From: Lutibacter sp.
Lineage (GTDB): Bacteria > Bacteroidota > Bacteroidia > Flavobacteriales > Flavobacteriaceae
Reading direction: 5' to 3'
Assembly (NCBI RefSeq): GCF_016342705.1
Contig: NZ_JAEINV010000011.1
Location: 59,815-123,814 of the forward strand
Length of the DNA stretch: 64,000 nucleotides
The translations under genes and the position numbers were made by a program. Position 1 is the stretch's first letter. The number at the start of each line of letters is the position of its first letter. Shown piece by piece: positions 17,636-27,550 of the stretch. Under the pieces are notes generated by a model. That model made no database searches. It was not told the DNA's origin and saw only the letters and a program-made list of their open reading frames with translations.

Positions 17636-19414
17636 TTATTTTTGATAGATAGTATTGTATAAATTTTTAAATTTATGTTTAATTTCTTTTCGCTTCATTT
17701 TTAGTGTTGGTGTAAGCAATCCATTTTCTATAGTCCAAACTTCTGAAGTTAGTTCAAATGCTTTAATTTTTTCCCAATCGCCAAAGTTCAGATTTGCTTT
17801 ATCAATTTCTTTTTGAATTCTTTTTAGAATCTTTTTATTGGTAATAATTTTTTCAAAAGAAGTTGTATTAATTTCTAATTTTTTATGTTTAATCCATTCC
17901 ACTAAAAATTCAAAATGGGGTTGTATTATAGCAGCAGGCATTTTTTCTCCTTCACCAATAACCATTACCTGTTCAATAAATCGAGATTCTTTTAGTTTGC
18001 TTTCTAAAACAGCGGGAGCAATGTATTTTCCACCAGAGGTTTTAAACATTTCTTTTTTTCTGTCGGTAATTTTCAGAAAACCATTTTCGTCCATTTCCCC
18101 AATATCTCCAGTATGTAAAAAACCATTTATAATAGTTTTTTTAGTGAGTGCATCTTCTTTGTAATAACCCATCATAACATTGCTGCCTTTTACTAAAATT
18201 TCTCCATCTTCAGCAATTTTAACTTCAATATCATCTAATACTTTTCCTACAGATCCAATTTTAAAACCTTGATTTCTAAAATCGTTGATGGAAATTCCCG
18301 GAGAGGTTTCTGTCATTCCATAACCCTCAAAAACTGGGATTCCTGCAGCTGTAAAGACTCTAATTAAAAGTGGTTGCAAAGGGGCGCTACCTGAGACTAA
18401 AAATTTAATATGGCCACCAAAAGCTTCTTGCCATTTACTAAAAACTAGTTTTTGAGCAATTTTTAATTGAAAATGATACCACCAGCCATTTTTTTGATAA
18501 GGTTCATATTTCTTACCTAAATTTAATGACCAGAAAAAAAGCATTTTTTTAATGCCTTTTAATGCGCTGCCTTTGTCAATAATTTTGTCGTAAATTTTTT
18601 CTAAAAGTCTTGGAACAACTGGTATAAAATGAGGTTTTACTTCTTTTAAATTATCAGCCAATTTATCAATAGATTCTGCAAAATATATTTCAAAACCCAT
18701 CATTTGATAATAATACATTGCAAATCTTTCAAAAATATGGCAAATAGGTAAATAACTTAAAACTCTTAAGTTTTCTGAATTTAAATCTAATGCGTTGGCA
18801 CTGACCAAGGTGTTTTCAACAATATTTTTATGTGAAAGCATTACACCTTTAGGAGTTCCTGTTGTTCCTGAAGTATAAATAATGGTTGCTAAATTTATGG
18901 GTAAAACCGCTTCTTTTAAACTATTTACGTCGTTTTGATTTGCAGGATCTTCCCCTAATTTTAGTAAAGATGTCCAGCTTGATACGTTTTCAATCGTATC
19001 AAAAGAATAAATATCAATTAAGTTGGTTTCTTCTTTTATTTTAAATACTTTCTCATACAATTCTTTGTCGGATACAAAGCATAAAACCGAGTCGGAATGT
19101 TGAATTATATATTGATAATCTGAGGAAGAAATTGTTGGGTATAGTGGAACATTAACAGCTCCAATTTGTAAAATGGCAATATCTAAAATATTCCATTCAA
19201 CCCTATTATTAGTAGTTACAACGGAAATTTTATCGTTAGGTTTTACGCCTAATCTTAGCAAAGCACGGCTTACGGCATTTGCTTTTTCAAGGTATTGTTT
19301 TGTTGAAGTAGCAACCCAATCATCCCCAATTTTTGAGTTGAAACATTTTAATTGAGGTTTCACCTCTAATTGATTGTACGCAAAATCAAACAATCGAGTT
19401 TTTTTCGTTGTCAT
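17636..19414 (-). CDS. Long-chain acyl-CoA synthetase (AMP-forming), copy 2
   Basis: This is a second acyl-CoA ligase with the same motif set: TIIYTSGTTGTPKGVMLSH, GYGMTETSP and TGDIGEMDENGFLKITDRKKE. The preferred start is ATG 19414 (MTTKKTRLFDFAYNQ), giving 592 residues. It aligns throughout with copy 1, including the shared segments YEPYQKNGWWY and VSGSAPLQP. It is read divergently from the M16 peptidase gene, leaving a gap of under 170 bases (19415-19581) for both promoters; no clean promoter box was identified on this side. Membrane-associated fatty-acid uptake or lipid remodelling is the expected role. Confidence 0.93.
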   Translation of the reverse strand: MTTKKTRLFDFAYNQLEVKPQLKCFNSKIGDDWVATSTKQYLEKANAVSRALLRLGVKPNDKISVVTTNNRVEWNILDIAILQIGAVNVPLYPTISSSDYQYIIQHSDSVLCFVSDKELYEKVFKIKEETNLIDIYSFDTIENVSSWTSLLKLGEDPANQNDVNSLKEAVLPINLATIIYTSGTTGTPKGVMLSHKNIVENTLVSANALDLNSENLRVLSYLPICHIFERFAMYYYQMMGFEIYFAESIDKLADNLKEVKPHFIPVVPRLLEKIYDKIIDKGSALKGIKKMLFFWSLNLGKKYEPYQKNGWWYHFQLKIAQKLVFSKWQEAFGGHIKFLVSGSAPLQPLLIRVFTAAGIPVFEGYGMTETSPGISINDFRNQGFKIGSVGKVLDDIEVKIAEDGEILVKGSNVMMGYYKEDALTKKTIINGFLHTGDIGEMDENGFLKITDRKKEMFKTSGGKYIAPAVLESKLKESRFIEQVMVIGEGEKMPAAIIQPHFEFLVEWIKHKKLEINTTSFEKIITNKKILKRIQKEIDKANLNFGDWEKIKAFELTSEVWTIENGLLTPTLKMKRKEIKHKFKNLYNTIYQK

Positions 19415-19581
19415 AATATATATATTTGGTACTGCGCAAAGTAGAAATAAAAATGGAATTTGCAAAAAATAATTTTTTTATTAAAAATAATAAAGTACAG
19501 TTAAAGGTTAATTTTGAGTATTTAGTGATAAATGATTTTAAATATAATGTTTGTATATTTATCGTAATCTAAAATAATTGT

Positions 19582-22452
19582 ATGATGACAAAATTTAAAT
19601 TAAAACTATCCGTATTATCTTTATTAATTGTATCGTTTTTGGTACTCTCATGTAAAGATTCTTTAAAACAAAATACCGCTGAGGATGCTAAATTCTCTAT
19701 TGAGTTTGAAAAGTATGAACTTGCAAACGGTCTTGATGTGATATTACATCAAGATAAAAGTGACCCAATTGTATCGGTAGCCATTCAATATGGAGTGGGT
19801 TCCAACAGAGAAAAAACTGGTAGAACAGGTTTTGCTCATTTATTTGAGCATATGTTGTTTCAAGAGTCTGAAAATGTTCCACAAGATCAATTTTTTAAAA
19901 AAATTCAAGATTTAGGAGGAACATTAAACGGAGGAACTTGGAAAGATGGAACAGTATATTATGAAGTTGTTCCAAATAATGCTTTAGAAACTGTATTATG
20001 GTTAGAAAGTGATAGAATGGGGTATTTAATTAATACCGTAACTGAATCTGCTTTTTACAACCAACAAGAAGTTGTTCAAAATGAAAAAAGACAACGTGTA
20101 GACAATAATCCTTACGGACATACAGACTGGGTGTTAGATAAAAATATCTATCCAGAAGGCCACCCTTACAATTGGCAAGTGATTGGTGAGTTAGAAGATT
20201 TACAAAATGCCACTGTGCAAGATGTAAAAGATTTTTATAATCAGTACTACGGACCAAATAACGCAACACTAGTTTTAGCGGGTGATTTTGAAATGGCAGA
20301 TGCGAAAGCGTTGGTAGAAAAGTATTTTGGTGAAATTAAAAGAAGAGAAGAAGTAAAAAAACTAGAACCTCAACCTGTAACAATCACTGAAACAAAACGT
20401 TTCTTCCACGAAGATAATTTTGCTACTGCACCACAATTAAATATGGTTTGGCCAACATTACAACAATATACAGATGATGCATATGCGCTAAATTTTTTAT
20501 CAGAAATTTTATCAAGTGGTAAAAAAGCACCTTTATATAAAGTGTTGGTGAAAGAAAAAGACTTAACATCAAGAACAACTGCGTATAATAATTCGCAAGA
20601 ATTGGCAGGTGAATTTCATATTATAATTACTGCTAATGCAGGTAAAGATTTAAAAGATGTGGAAGCTGGGATTTTTGAAGCATTTAAACTCTTTGAAAAA
20701 GAAGGTGTTACGGATAAAGACGTAGAGCGAATTAAAGCTGGTTTAGAAACAGGTTTTTACAATGGTATAAGTAGTGTTTTAGGAAAATCGTTCCAATTAG
20801 CACAATACAATGTTTTTGCTGGCGATCCTGCATTTATTGAAAAAGATATTGAAAACATTAAAAAAGTTACCAAGGAAGATGTATTACGTGTTTACAATAC
20901 ATACATTAAAGATAAACCCTATGTAATGACAAGTTTTGTTCCAAAGGGTCAGCTAAATTTAATTACTGAAAATTCTGTAAAAGCAGAAATTGTTGAAGAA
21001 CAAATTAAAGAAAATGTAGTAAAAACTGTGACAGATGTAAAAGAAGAAATTATTAAAACACCTTCTAAAATAGACAGATCAAAAGCACCTGAAACAGGAG
21101 TTTCACCAAAACTAAAAATTCCAGCAAGTTGGAATGCAACATTATCAAATGAAATGAAAGTGTATGGAATTGAACAAAATGAAATTCCAACGGTAAACTT
21201 TAGTTTGGTAATTGATGGAGGTCATTTATTAGATAATAAAGCCAAAAATGGTATCGCAAATTTAATGACCGATATTATGATGGAAGGGACTGCAGATAAA
21301 ACTCCAGAACAATTAGAAGAAGAAATTGAAATGTTAGGGGCAAGTATACGAATGTATACAACCAACGAATCTATTGTAATTAGTGGAAATACATTGGTTA
21401 GAAACTTTGATAAAACAATGGATTTAATAGAAGAAATTTTATTGAAACCACGTTGGGATGCTGAAGAATTTGCAAGAATAAAAACCAAAACTATCAACCA
21501 AATAAAACGTTCTGATGCAGATCCTAACTCAGTTGCAGAAAATGTGTATAATAAAATATTATACGGAGAAGATCATATTTTCGCGTATCCAACTAGTGGA
21601 ACAGAAGCTTCAGTTGAAGCAATTACAATGGATGATTTAAAAGCCTTTTATGCCGCTAATTTTTCACCTTCAATAAGTAAATTTAATATTGTTGGGAAAG
21701 TAACAAAAGAGCAAACTTTAAAAAGTTTAAAAAAATTAGAAGCAAACTGGAAAGCTAAAAAGGTTGAAATTCCAGCGTTTCCAATTGCCAATAATAGAGA
21801 CAAAGCATCTTTGTATTTTGTTGATATACCAAATGCTAAACAATCTGTAATTAATATTGGTTATATAGGTTTACCTAGAACTGATGCCGATTTTTATCCT
21901 GCTGAAGTTATGAACTATAAATTAGGTGGTTCATTCTCAGGAAATGTAAATTTAATTTTACGTGAAGAAAAAGGGTATACCTATGGTGCAAGAACTGGAT
22001 TTAGCGGTTCAAAAACACCAGGTACTTTTACAGCAAGTTCAAGTGTTAGAACAAATACTACTGGAGAATCTGTTCAAATTTTTAAAGATGAAATAGCTAA
22101 GTATAAAAAAGGTATTAGTCAAGAAGATTTAGATTTTACTAAAAACGCATTAATAAAATCAAATGCACGTAGATTTGAAACACAAAATTCTTTATTAGGA
22201 ATGTTACAAGAAATTAGCAACTATAATTTAGCGCCTAATTATATTGAAAAAGAGGAAGAAACAGTAAATAATATGACTTTAGAACAACACAAAGCGTTGG
22301 CTAATAAATATTTAGATGAATCTAAAATGGTGTATGTTGTTGTTGGAGATGCTGCAACACAATTTGCACAATTTAAAGCCATGGGATTTGATGAAGTAAA
22401 ATTAATTACAAAAGATGCCAAAGAAGTAAAATTAGAAAATGTAAAGCAATAG
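19582..22452 (+). CDS. M16 family zinc peptidase, predicted lipoprotein
   Basis: This 956-residue double-length M16 (pitrilysin/insulinase-like) peptidase has two homologous halves. The N-terminal half is catalytic, with inverted zinc motif HLFEH at 86-90 and the downstream Glu expected in NEKRQRVDNN. The second half (about 510-956) lacks the zinc motif, as usual. A lipoprotein signal peptide is clear: a hydrophobic core ending in the lipobox LVLSC, with Cys24 if counted from the first Met. It is therefore probably anchored in the envelope and degrades peptides there. ATG at 19582 or the adjacent 19585 could be the start. A strong terminator follows at 22471-22504. Confidence 0.94.
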   Translation: MMTKFKLKLSVLSLLIVSFLVLSCKDSLKQNTAEDAKFSIEFEKYELANGLDVILHQDKSDPIVSVAIQYGVGSNREKTGRTGFAHLFEHMLFQESENVPQDQFFKKIQDLGGTLNGGTWKDGTVYYEVVPNNALETVLWLESDRMGYLINTVTESAFYNQQEVVQNEKRQRVDNNPYGHTDWVLDKNIYPEGHPYNWQVIGELEDLQNATVQDVKDFYNQYYGPNNATLVLAGDFEMADAKALVEKYFGEIKRREEVKKLEPQPVTITETKRFFHEDNFATAPQLNMVWPTLQQYTDDAYALNFLSEILSSGKKAPLYKVLVKEKDLTSRTTAYNNSQELAGEFHIIITANAGKDLKDVEAGIFEAFKLFEKEGVTDKDVERIKAGLETGFYNGISSVLGKSFQLAQYNVFAGDPAFIEKDIENIKKVTKEDVLRVYNTYIKDKPYVMTSFVPKGQLNLITENSVKAEIVEEQIKENVVKTVTDVKEEIIKTPSKIDRSKAPETGVSPKLKIPASWNATLSNEMKVYGIEQNEIPTVNFSLVIDGGHLLDNKAKNGIANLMTDIMMEGTADKTPEQLEEEIEMLGASIRMYTTNESIVISGNTLVRNFDKTMDLIEEILLKPRWDAEEFARIKTKTINQIKRSDADPNSVAENVYNKILYGEDHIFAYPTSGTEASVEAITMDDLKAFYAANFSPSISKFNIVGKVTKEQTLKSLKKLEANWKAKKVEIPAFPIANNRDKASLYFVDIPNAKQSVINIGYIGLPRTDADFYPAEVMNYKLGGSFSGNVNLILREEKGYTYGARTGFSGSKTPGTFTASSSVRTNTTGESVQIFKDEIAKYKKGISQEDLDFTKNALIKSNARRFETQNSLLGMLQEISNYNLAPNYIEKEEETVNNMTLEQHKALANKYLDESKMVYVVVGDAATQFAQFKAMGFDEVKLITKDAKEVKLENVKQ

Positions 22453-22470
22453 TTTTATTTTTAAAGTAAA

Positions 22471-22504
22471 AAAAAAGGGATGCCATGTAGGCATCCCTTT
22501 TTTT
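22471..22504. terminator. Bidirectional-looking intrinsic terminator after M16 gene
   Basis: GGGATGCC at 22477-22484 pairs perfectly with GGCATCCC at 22490-22497 around a 5-base loop. It is flanked by A tracts on the left and seven T on the right. It ends the peptidase transcript before the 275-base region upstream of pflB. Confidence 0.9.
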
Positions 22505-22678
22505 GTTTAATTCAGTTTTTCAAAGGTGAAATACTAAAAATAAGCCAAAAATTTAGGCTTATTTTGCCCACAATGATTTTTTTTAATTTTTTTTAAATAA
22601 AATGATTTTTTTGGAACTATATACTTCAAACGTTTTAGTAAAACATTGAAAAAACAAAAGATAAACATCTCTTTTTTT

Positions 22679-22723
22679 ATATGATATTTATCATATTTTT
22701 CATTTTTAAATGCCCTAATTTTG
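22679..22723 (+). promoter_or_regulatory. pflB promoter with FNR/CRP-type operator
   Basis: The 327-base gap 22453-22779 holds the terminator above and this control region. ATATGATA-TT-TATCATAT at 22679-22696 is a perfect 8+8 palindrome and contains TGATnnnnATCA, the core of the FNR site TTGATnnnnATCAA. TAATTTTG at 22716-22723 fits the -7 box TAnnTTTG, and no -33 box is seen. The palindrome centre would lie about 39-42 bases before the start of transcription, the usual place for a class II activator. Oxygen-responsive activation of pflB is inferred. Confidence 0.65.
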
Positions 22724-22779
22724 CGCCGTTATTGAGAATTTCAAGAACTATAAAAAGAATCAAAATTTAAAATAAATAC

Positions 22780-25005
22780 ATGAAAACTAAAAAATTTAAC
22801 GAAGGAATTTGGAATGAATCTATAAATTTAAGAGACTTTGTTACAAAAAATATTACCCCTTATCATGGAACTTACAACTTTTTAGTAGGCCCAAGTGACA
22901 AAACCCAAAAATTATGGGAAATCTGTAAACTAGGAACAAAAGAAGAAAGACAACGTAATGGAGTTCGTTCTGTTGATACAGATGTTATTTCTGGAATTAA
23001 TGCTTTTAAAGCTGGTTATATTGATAGAGAAAATGAAGTAATTGTTGGTTTACAAACCGATGAATTATTAAAAAGAGCAATGAAACCTTTTGGAGGTTTT
23101 AAAGTAGTTGAAAAAGCATTATCAGAACACGGTTTAAAACCAAATGATAGTTTATCAGAATTATTTTCAAAATATGTAAAATCCCATAACGATGGTGTAT
23201 TTGATGCCTATACAGATGAAATTAAAAAATATCGTTCTTTAGGGTATTTAACTGGGTTACCGGATAATTATGCCCGTGGAAGAATTATTGGAGATTATCG
23301 TAGAATTGCGTTGTATGGAGTTACCCGTTTAATTGAAGCAAAAAAGCAAGATTTAGCGGCAATTACAGGTCCTATGACAGATAAAGTGATTCGTTTGCGT
23401 GAAGAAGTTTCGGAGCAAATTAAAGCTTTAAAGGAAATGATAGGAATGGGTAAAGCTTATGATTTAGATTTATCTCGCCCTGCAGAAAATGCACAAGAAG
23501 CTGTACAATGGACGTATATGGCGTATTTAGCAGCTGTAAAAGAACAAGACGGAGCTGCCATGTCTTTAGGAAATGTGTCGTCATTTTTAGATATTTTTAT
23601 TGAAAGAGATTTAGAAGCAGGTTTAATTAATGAAGAGGAGGCACAAGAATTTATTGATCAGTTCGTTATGAAATTACGTATGGTGCGTCACCTGCGTATG
23701 GAAGCTTATGATGAAATTTTTGCTGGTGATCCAACGTGGGTAACTGAAGCAATTGGAGGAATGTTAGCAGACGGAAGAACAAAGGTTACAAAAACTTCGT
23801 TTCGTTTCTTAAATACCTTATACAATTTAGGAGCATCTCCAGAACCAAACATTACTATATTATGGTCAGAAAGTTTGCCTCAAAACTTTAAAAACTATTG
23901 CGCAAAAGTTGCGATTGATACTTCTTCAATTCAATTTGAAAATGACGATTTAATGCGTAACACTCGTGGTTCTGATGATTATGGAATTGCTTGTTGTGTA
24001 TCTTACCAAGAATTAGGAAAATCAATTCAATTTTTTGGAGCACGTACCAACTTAGCAAAAACAATGTTGTTAGCTTTAAATGGTGGTCGTTGTGAATTTA
24101 CAGGAACTCAAATTGTAGAAGGTATTCCTGAATATACAGATGAATATTTAGACTTCGATAAAGTAATGGCAAACTTTAGAATTGCAATGAAAGAAGTAGC
24201 AAGAGTATATAATGATTCTATGAACATTATTCACTATATGCACGATAAATACTATTATGAAAAAGCGCAAATGTCATTAATTGACACAAATCCTGGGATT
24301 AATATTGCCTACGGAATTGCAGGTTTGTCAATTGTAGCCGATTCATTATCAGCTATTAAATATGCAAAAGTGAAGCCAATTAGAAATGAACAAGGTTTAA
24401 CCATAGACTTTGAAATTGAAGGAGAGTTTCCAATGTACGGAAATGATGATGATAAGGTAGACTTTTTAGCAAGTAATGCAGTTGCAGAATTTAATAATGA
24501 ATTAAAACAATTACCTGTGTATAAAGATGCAGAAGTTACTATGTCTGTATTAACCATTACATCTAACGTTTCTTACGGTAAAAAAACGGGAGCAACACCT
24601 GATGGTAGAGCGCAAGGAATTCCTTTTGCACCAGGAGCTAATCCAATGCATGGTCGTGATTGTAATGGAGCAATTGCTTCCTTAAATTCAGTGTCAAAAA
24701 TTAATTATGACGATTCTAAAGATGGAATTTCTAATACATTTTCAATAGTTCCAAAATCATTAGGATCAAACGAAGAGGAGCAAATTGAAAATTTAGCAAC
24801 TACTTTAGACGGATATTTCTCAAGAAATGCACAACATTTAAATGTAAATGTATTAAATAAAGAAATGTTAATGGATGCCATGGAAAACCCAGATAACTAT
24901 CCACAATTAACCATTCGTGTTTCTGGTTATGCTGTAAATTTCGTTCGTTTAACAAAAGAACAACAATTAGAAGTTATTACACGTTCGTTCCACGAATCAA
25001 TGTAA
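22780..25005 (+). CDS. pflB: Formate C-acetyltransferase (pyruvate formate-lyase)
   Basis: This glycyl-radical enzyme converts pyruvate and CoA to acetyl-CoA and formate without oxygen. The 741-residue protein has the adjacent active-site cysteines Cys405-Cys406 in YGIACCVS and the radical glycine near residue 716 in [13 protein letters not shown]. The length is close to the usual 750-760. It is followed by its activase (pflA) and a formate channel, making a complete module. A long hairpin at 25024-25060 separates it from pflA, so pflB may be made in excess. The upstream palindrome suggests anaerobic control. Confidence 0.98.
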   Translation: MKTKKFNEGIWNESINLRDFVTKNITPYHGTYNFLVGPSDKTQKLWEICKLGTKEERQRNGVRSVDTDVISGINAFKAGYIDRENEVIVGLQTDELLKRAMKPFGGFKVVEKALSEHGLKPNDSLSELFSKYVKSHNDGVFDAYTDEIKKYRSLGYLTGLPDNYARGRIIGDYRRIALYGVTRLIEAKKQDLAAITGPMTDKVIRLREEVSEQIKALKEMIGMGKAYDLDLSRPAENAQEAVQWTYMAYLAAVKEQDGAAMSLGNVSSFLDIFIERDLEAGLINEEEAQEFIDQFVMKLRMVRHLRMEAYDEIFAGDPTWVTEAIGGMLADGRTKVTKTSFRFLNTLYNLGASPEPNITILWSESLPQNFKNYCAKVAIDTSSIQFENDDLMRNTRGSDDYGIACCVSYQELGKSIQFFGARTNLAKTMLLALNGGRCEFTGTQIVEGIPEYTDEYLDFDKVMANFRIAMKEVARVYNDSMNIIHYMHDKYYYEKAQMSLIDTNPGINIAYGIAGLSIVADSLSAIKYAKVKPIRNEQGLTIDFEIEGEFPMYGNDDDKVDFLASNAVAEFNNELKQLPVYKDAEVTMSVLTITSNVSYGKKTGATPDGRAQGIPFAPGANPMHGRDCNGAIASLNSVSKINYDDSKDGISNTFSIVPKSLGSNEEEQIENLATTLDGYFSRNAQHLNVNVLNKEMLMDAMENPDNYPQLTIRVSGYAVNFVRLTKEQQLEVITRSFHESM

Positions 25006-25023
25006 TACGATTTATATATCTTG

Positions 25024-25060
25024 AAAGCATTGAAAAGTTATCATAACTTTTCAATGCTTT
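25024..25060 (+). terminator. Perfect 17-bp hairpin between pflB and pflA
   Basis: AAAGCATTGAAAAGTTA at 25024-25040 and its exact complement at 25044-25060 leave a 3-base loop, followed by three more T. It can stop or slow transcription after pflB or protect the pflB message, lowering pflA expression relative to pflB. pflA follows 25 bases later. Confidence 0.75.
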
Positions 25061-25084
25061 TTTACTAACTACTAAAAAAATATA

Positions 25085-25837
25085 ATGATCAAAACAACAG
25101 AAAATACTATTAGAGTACATTCGATTGAATCGTTTGGAACTCACGACGGGCCAGGTATTCGATTGGTTGTTTTTTTACAAGGTTGCAAACTAAAATGCTT
25201 GTATTGTCATAATCCAGACACCATAGAAACCTCAGGAGGAACTGAATATGAAGTTGAAGAATTGGTTAAAATATCGCTTAAAATGAAACCTTACTTTGGC
25301 AAAAAAGGAGGGGTGACCGTTTCAGGTGGCGAGCCATTATTACAAGCAAAAGAATTAATTCCATTTTTTAAAAGGCTGAAAGAAGAAGGTATTCATACCA
25401 ATGTTGATACGAATGGGCGAATTTTAAACAGTTATGCAAAAATATTAATTGATGAGTATGCCGACTTGGTAATGCTTGATATTAAACATATGACCGAGGA
25501 AGGTTATGTGGCTTTAACAGGTGTTAGTTGTAAAGAAACCACATTTAATTTTGCTGCGCACAGAGAAGCGTCAGGTAAAAATATGTGGTTGCGTTACGTA
25601 TTAATTCCTGAAATAACAGGGAAACCTGAATTGTTACACGATATGGGAAATTATTTCAAAGATTATAAAACAATTGAAAAAATTGAAATTCAGCCATATC
25701 ACAAATTAGGAATACATAAATGGGAAGCTTTAGGTTGGGATTACCAATTAAAAGACGCGCGTGAAAATACACCGGAAGAATTAGAGGAAGCGGCAGCTAT
25801 CTTAAAACAATATTTTAGAGAAGTAAAAATAAATTAA
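25085..25837 (+). CDS. pflA: Pyruvate formate-lyase activating enzyme (radical SAM)
   Basis: This installs the glycyl radical on PflB using SAM and a [4Fe-4S] cluster. The 250-residue protein has the cluster motif CxxxCxxC at Cys34, Cys38 and Cys41 (GCKLKCLYCHNP), preceded by the typical activase segment SFGTHDGPGIR. The SAM-binding GGE motif is in VSGGEPLL. The ATG at 25085 fits the N-terminus of relatives. It lies between pflB and the formate channel on the same strand. The substrate is inferred from this linkage. Confidence 0.97.
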   Translation: MIKTTENTIRVHSIESFGTHDGPGIRLVVFLQGCKLKCLYCHNPDTIETSGGTEYEVEELVKISLKMKPYFGKKGGVTVSGGEPLLQAKELIPFFKRLKEEGIHTNVDTNGRILNSYAKILIDEYADLVMLDIKHMTEEGYVALTGVSCKETTFNFAAHREASGKNMWLRYVLIPEITGKPELLHDMGNYFKDYKTIEKIEIQPYHKLGIHKWEALGWDYQLKDARENTPEELEEAAAILKQYFREVKIN

Positions 25838-25869
25838 GAAGTGTTGTAAAAGCAACAAAAAGTTTTAAA

Positions 25870-26649
25870 ATGAATACACCTAAAGAAGTTATAGAAATTG
25901 TAGGGAAAATTGCAGAAGCTAAAGGTAATTATAAAGTACGTAAAACCTTAATTTTAGCCTTTTTGGCAGGTGCTTATATTGCATTTGGTGGTTTATTAGC
26001 CATCATTGTGGGTGGTGGTTCACCCGGTATTGCAGCAAGTAATCCCGGAATTACAAAGTTTCTTTTTGGCGCAATGTTCCCACTTGGACTTATTTTGGTT
26101 GTAATTGTAGGCGCTGAACTTTTTACAGGTAACAATGCTTATTTTATACCAAATGTGCTCCATAAAAAACAAGGTGTTTTTACGGTTCTTAAAAATTGGG
26201 GCTTGGTGTATGTTGGGAACTTTATTGGTGCTGTATTTGTGGCGTATGTGATTACACATTTAACTCATTTAGTAAGTAGTGCTCCATTTGTAGATTCTGT
26301 GTATCAAATTGCTATCGGAAAAACAAGTCATACGTTTTTAGTAACTTTTTTAAAGGGAATTGGAGCAAACTGGTTGGTATGTTTAGCGGTTTGGCAAGGA
26401 ATGGCAGCAAAGGATACTACAGGAAAAATATTGGCAATTTGGTTTCCAGTAATGGCTTTTGTGGCAATGGGATTTGAACACAGTATTGCTAATATGTATT
26501 TTATTCCATTAGCTATTTTTGAAGGAGCTGATATTACGTGGACAACCTTTATTGTGAAAAACTTAATTCCAGCTACATTAGGAAATATGGTAGGAGGCGC
26601 TCTCTTTGTTGGAATGCTTTACGGCTATTTATTTGGGAAAGAAAAGTAA
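25870..26649 (+). CDS. focA: Formate/nitrite transporter family channel (FocA-like)
   Basis: This is a 259-residue inner-membrane protein with six hydrophobic helices, a member of the FNT family of pentameric channels for small monovalent acids. Family signatures include GAELFTGNN near residue 80 and the later GNMVGGALFVGM near the C-terminus. The conserved LGANWLVCLAVW-like segment appears here as IGANWLVCLAVWQG. Placed 32 bases after pflA, it most likely exports formate made by PflB and may re-import it at low pH. A nitrite role is possible in this family, but the context argues for formate. Confidence 0.92.
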   Translation: MNTPKEVIEIVGKIAEAKGNYKVRKTLILAFLAGAYIAFGGLLAIIVGGGSPGIAASNPGITKFLFGAMFPLGLILVVIVGAELFTGNNAYFIPNVLHKKQGVFTVLKNWGLVYVGNFIGAVFVAYVITHLTHLVSSAPFVDSVYQIAIGKTSHTFLVTFLKGIGANWLVCLAVWQGMAAKDTTGKILAIWFPVMAFVAMGFEHSIANMYFIPLAIFEGADITWTTFIVKNLIPATLGNMVGGALFVGMLYGYLFGKEK

Positions 26650-26688
26650 TTTTTACTTTAAGTTAGCCTAAAATAAAGATAAATATTT

Positions 26689-26727
26689 TAAAAGCCTTTT
26701 CAAATGTAATTGGAAAAGGCTTTTTTT
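26689..26727. terminator. Terminator between convergent focA and minus-strand gene
   Basis: AAAAGCCTTTT and AAAAGGCTTTT form an 11-bp stem around a loop of about 14 bases, followed by further T. The stem also has A on its left side, so it could serve both converging transcripts. Confidence 0.8.
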
Positions 26728-26737
26728 ATAGATACAA

Positions 26738-27289
26738 TTATTTATTTAATTTTTTAACGCTCATTACAAAAACGCCTAATTTGGTATTTAAGCCATTTAT
26801 TGGAGTTGCTAATTCAAAACTTGTAGAATCTTGTGAAATGGTTTGTGAAGTAAGATTATTATATTTTAAATCGGATTTTCCTTCATCTTTTTTATCTGTT
26901 GAAATTTGAATTTCATTGGTTTCAGCATTAATATATTGAAGTTTTACAATATCATCATTTTTTACAAAATCATTAAAAAATTGATTGACTTGTTCAGAAT
27001 TTTCTCTCAATAGTTCACTTCTTATAGCCCATGAAAATGTTTTGGCGGTTAACTGAAGCCTATTACTATTTAAACTATCTAGTTTTATTTGATAAGTAGT
27101 TTCAATAGTGGTTTTTTCCTTGCTAAAACTATTTTTTAAACTTAAAACACTCATATAGTGCCAAGCTAATAAAATTAGAATGACAGCAATTAAAGCGGTA
27201 TTTAATTTATGTTTTTTTATAAACTCCCATATTTTTGAAGGTTTATTAGAAGTAATTGCAGTTTCTTGATTATTTTGTTCTGTTTCCAT
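26738..27289 (-). CDS. Hypothetical single-pass membrane protein
   Basis: This is an unrecognised protein of 183 residues from the preferred ATG at 27289 (METEQNNQETAI). A longer frame begins at 27373, but its first 28 residues look like untranslated sequence. After a polar 30-residue N-terminus there is one membrane helix (about 31-50, LNTALIAVILILLAWHYMSV). A soluble domain of about 130 residues follows (SFSKEKTTIETTYQIKL onward). It is probably anchored with the C-terminal domain outside the cytoplasm, but the topology is not certain. It converges on focA and is separated from the ThrE gene by about 260 bases with no further gene. Confidence 0.7.
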   Translation of the reverse strand: METEQNNQETAITSNKPSKIWEFIKKHKLNTALIAVILILLAWHYMSVLSLKNSFSKEKTTIETTYQIKLDSLNSNRLQLTAKTFSWAIRSELLRENSEQVNQFFNDFVKNDDIVKLQYINAETNEIQISTDKKDEGKSDLKYNNLTSQTISQDSTSFELATPINGLNTKLGVFVMSVKKLNK

Positions 27290-27550
27290 AATATAAATTA
27301 GGTATAAATGATATCTGTTAGACCATATAAATGTAAATAAGTCACACTTATAATAAAAAATAAAATTAATCAATTTTATAAATTAATTTATGAACCTTTA
27401 TATGAATCTCATAAGTTGTCAACAGTTTTAAAAAGTCATTTTATGAACACATAGAATAGTTTTTTATTTCAATTTTAAAAAAAGAAAAATTAAATATAAG
27501 TGTCAAATAAAAATGAAGAATTTCTTTTGAATAAATAAAAATAATATAAC

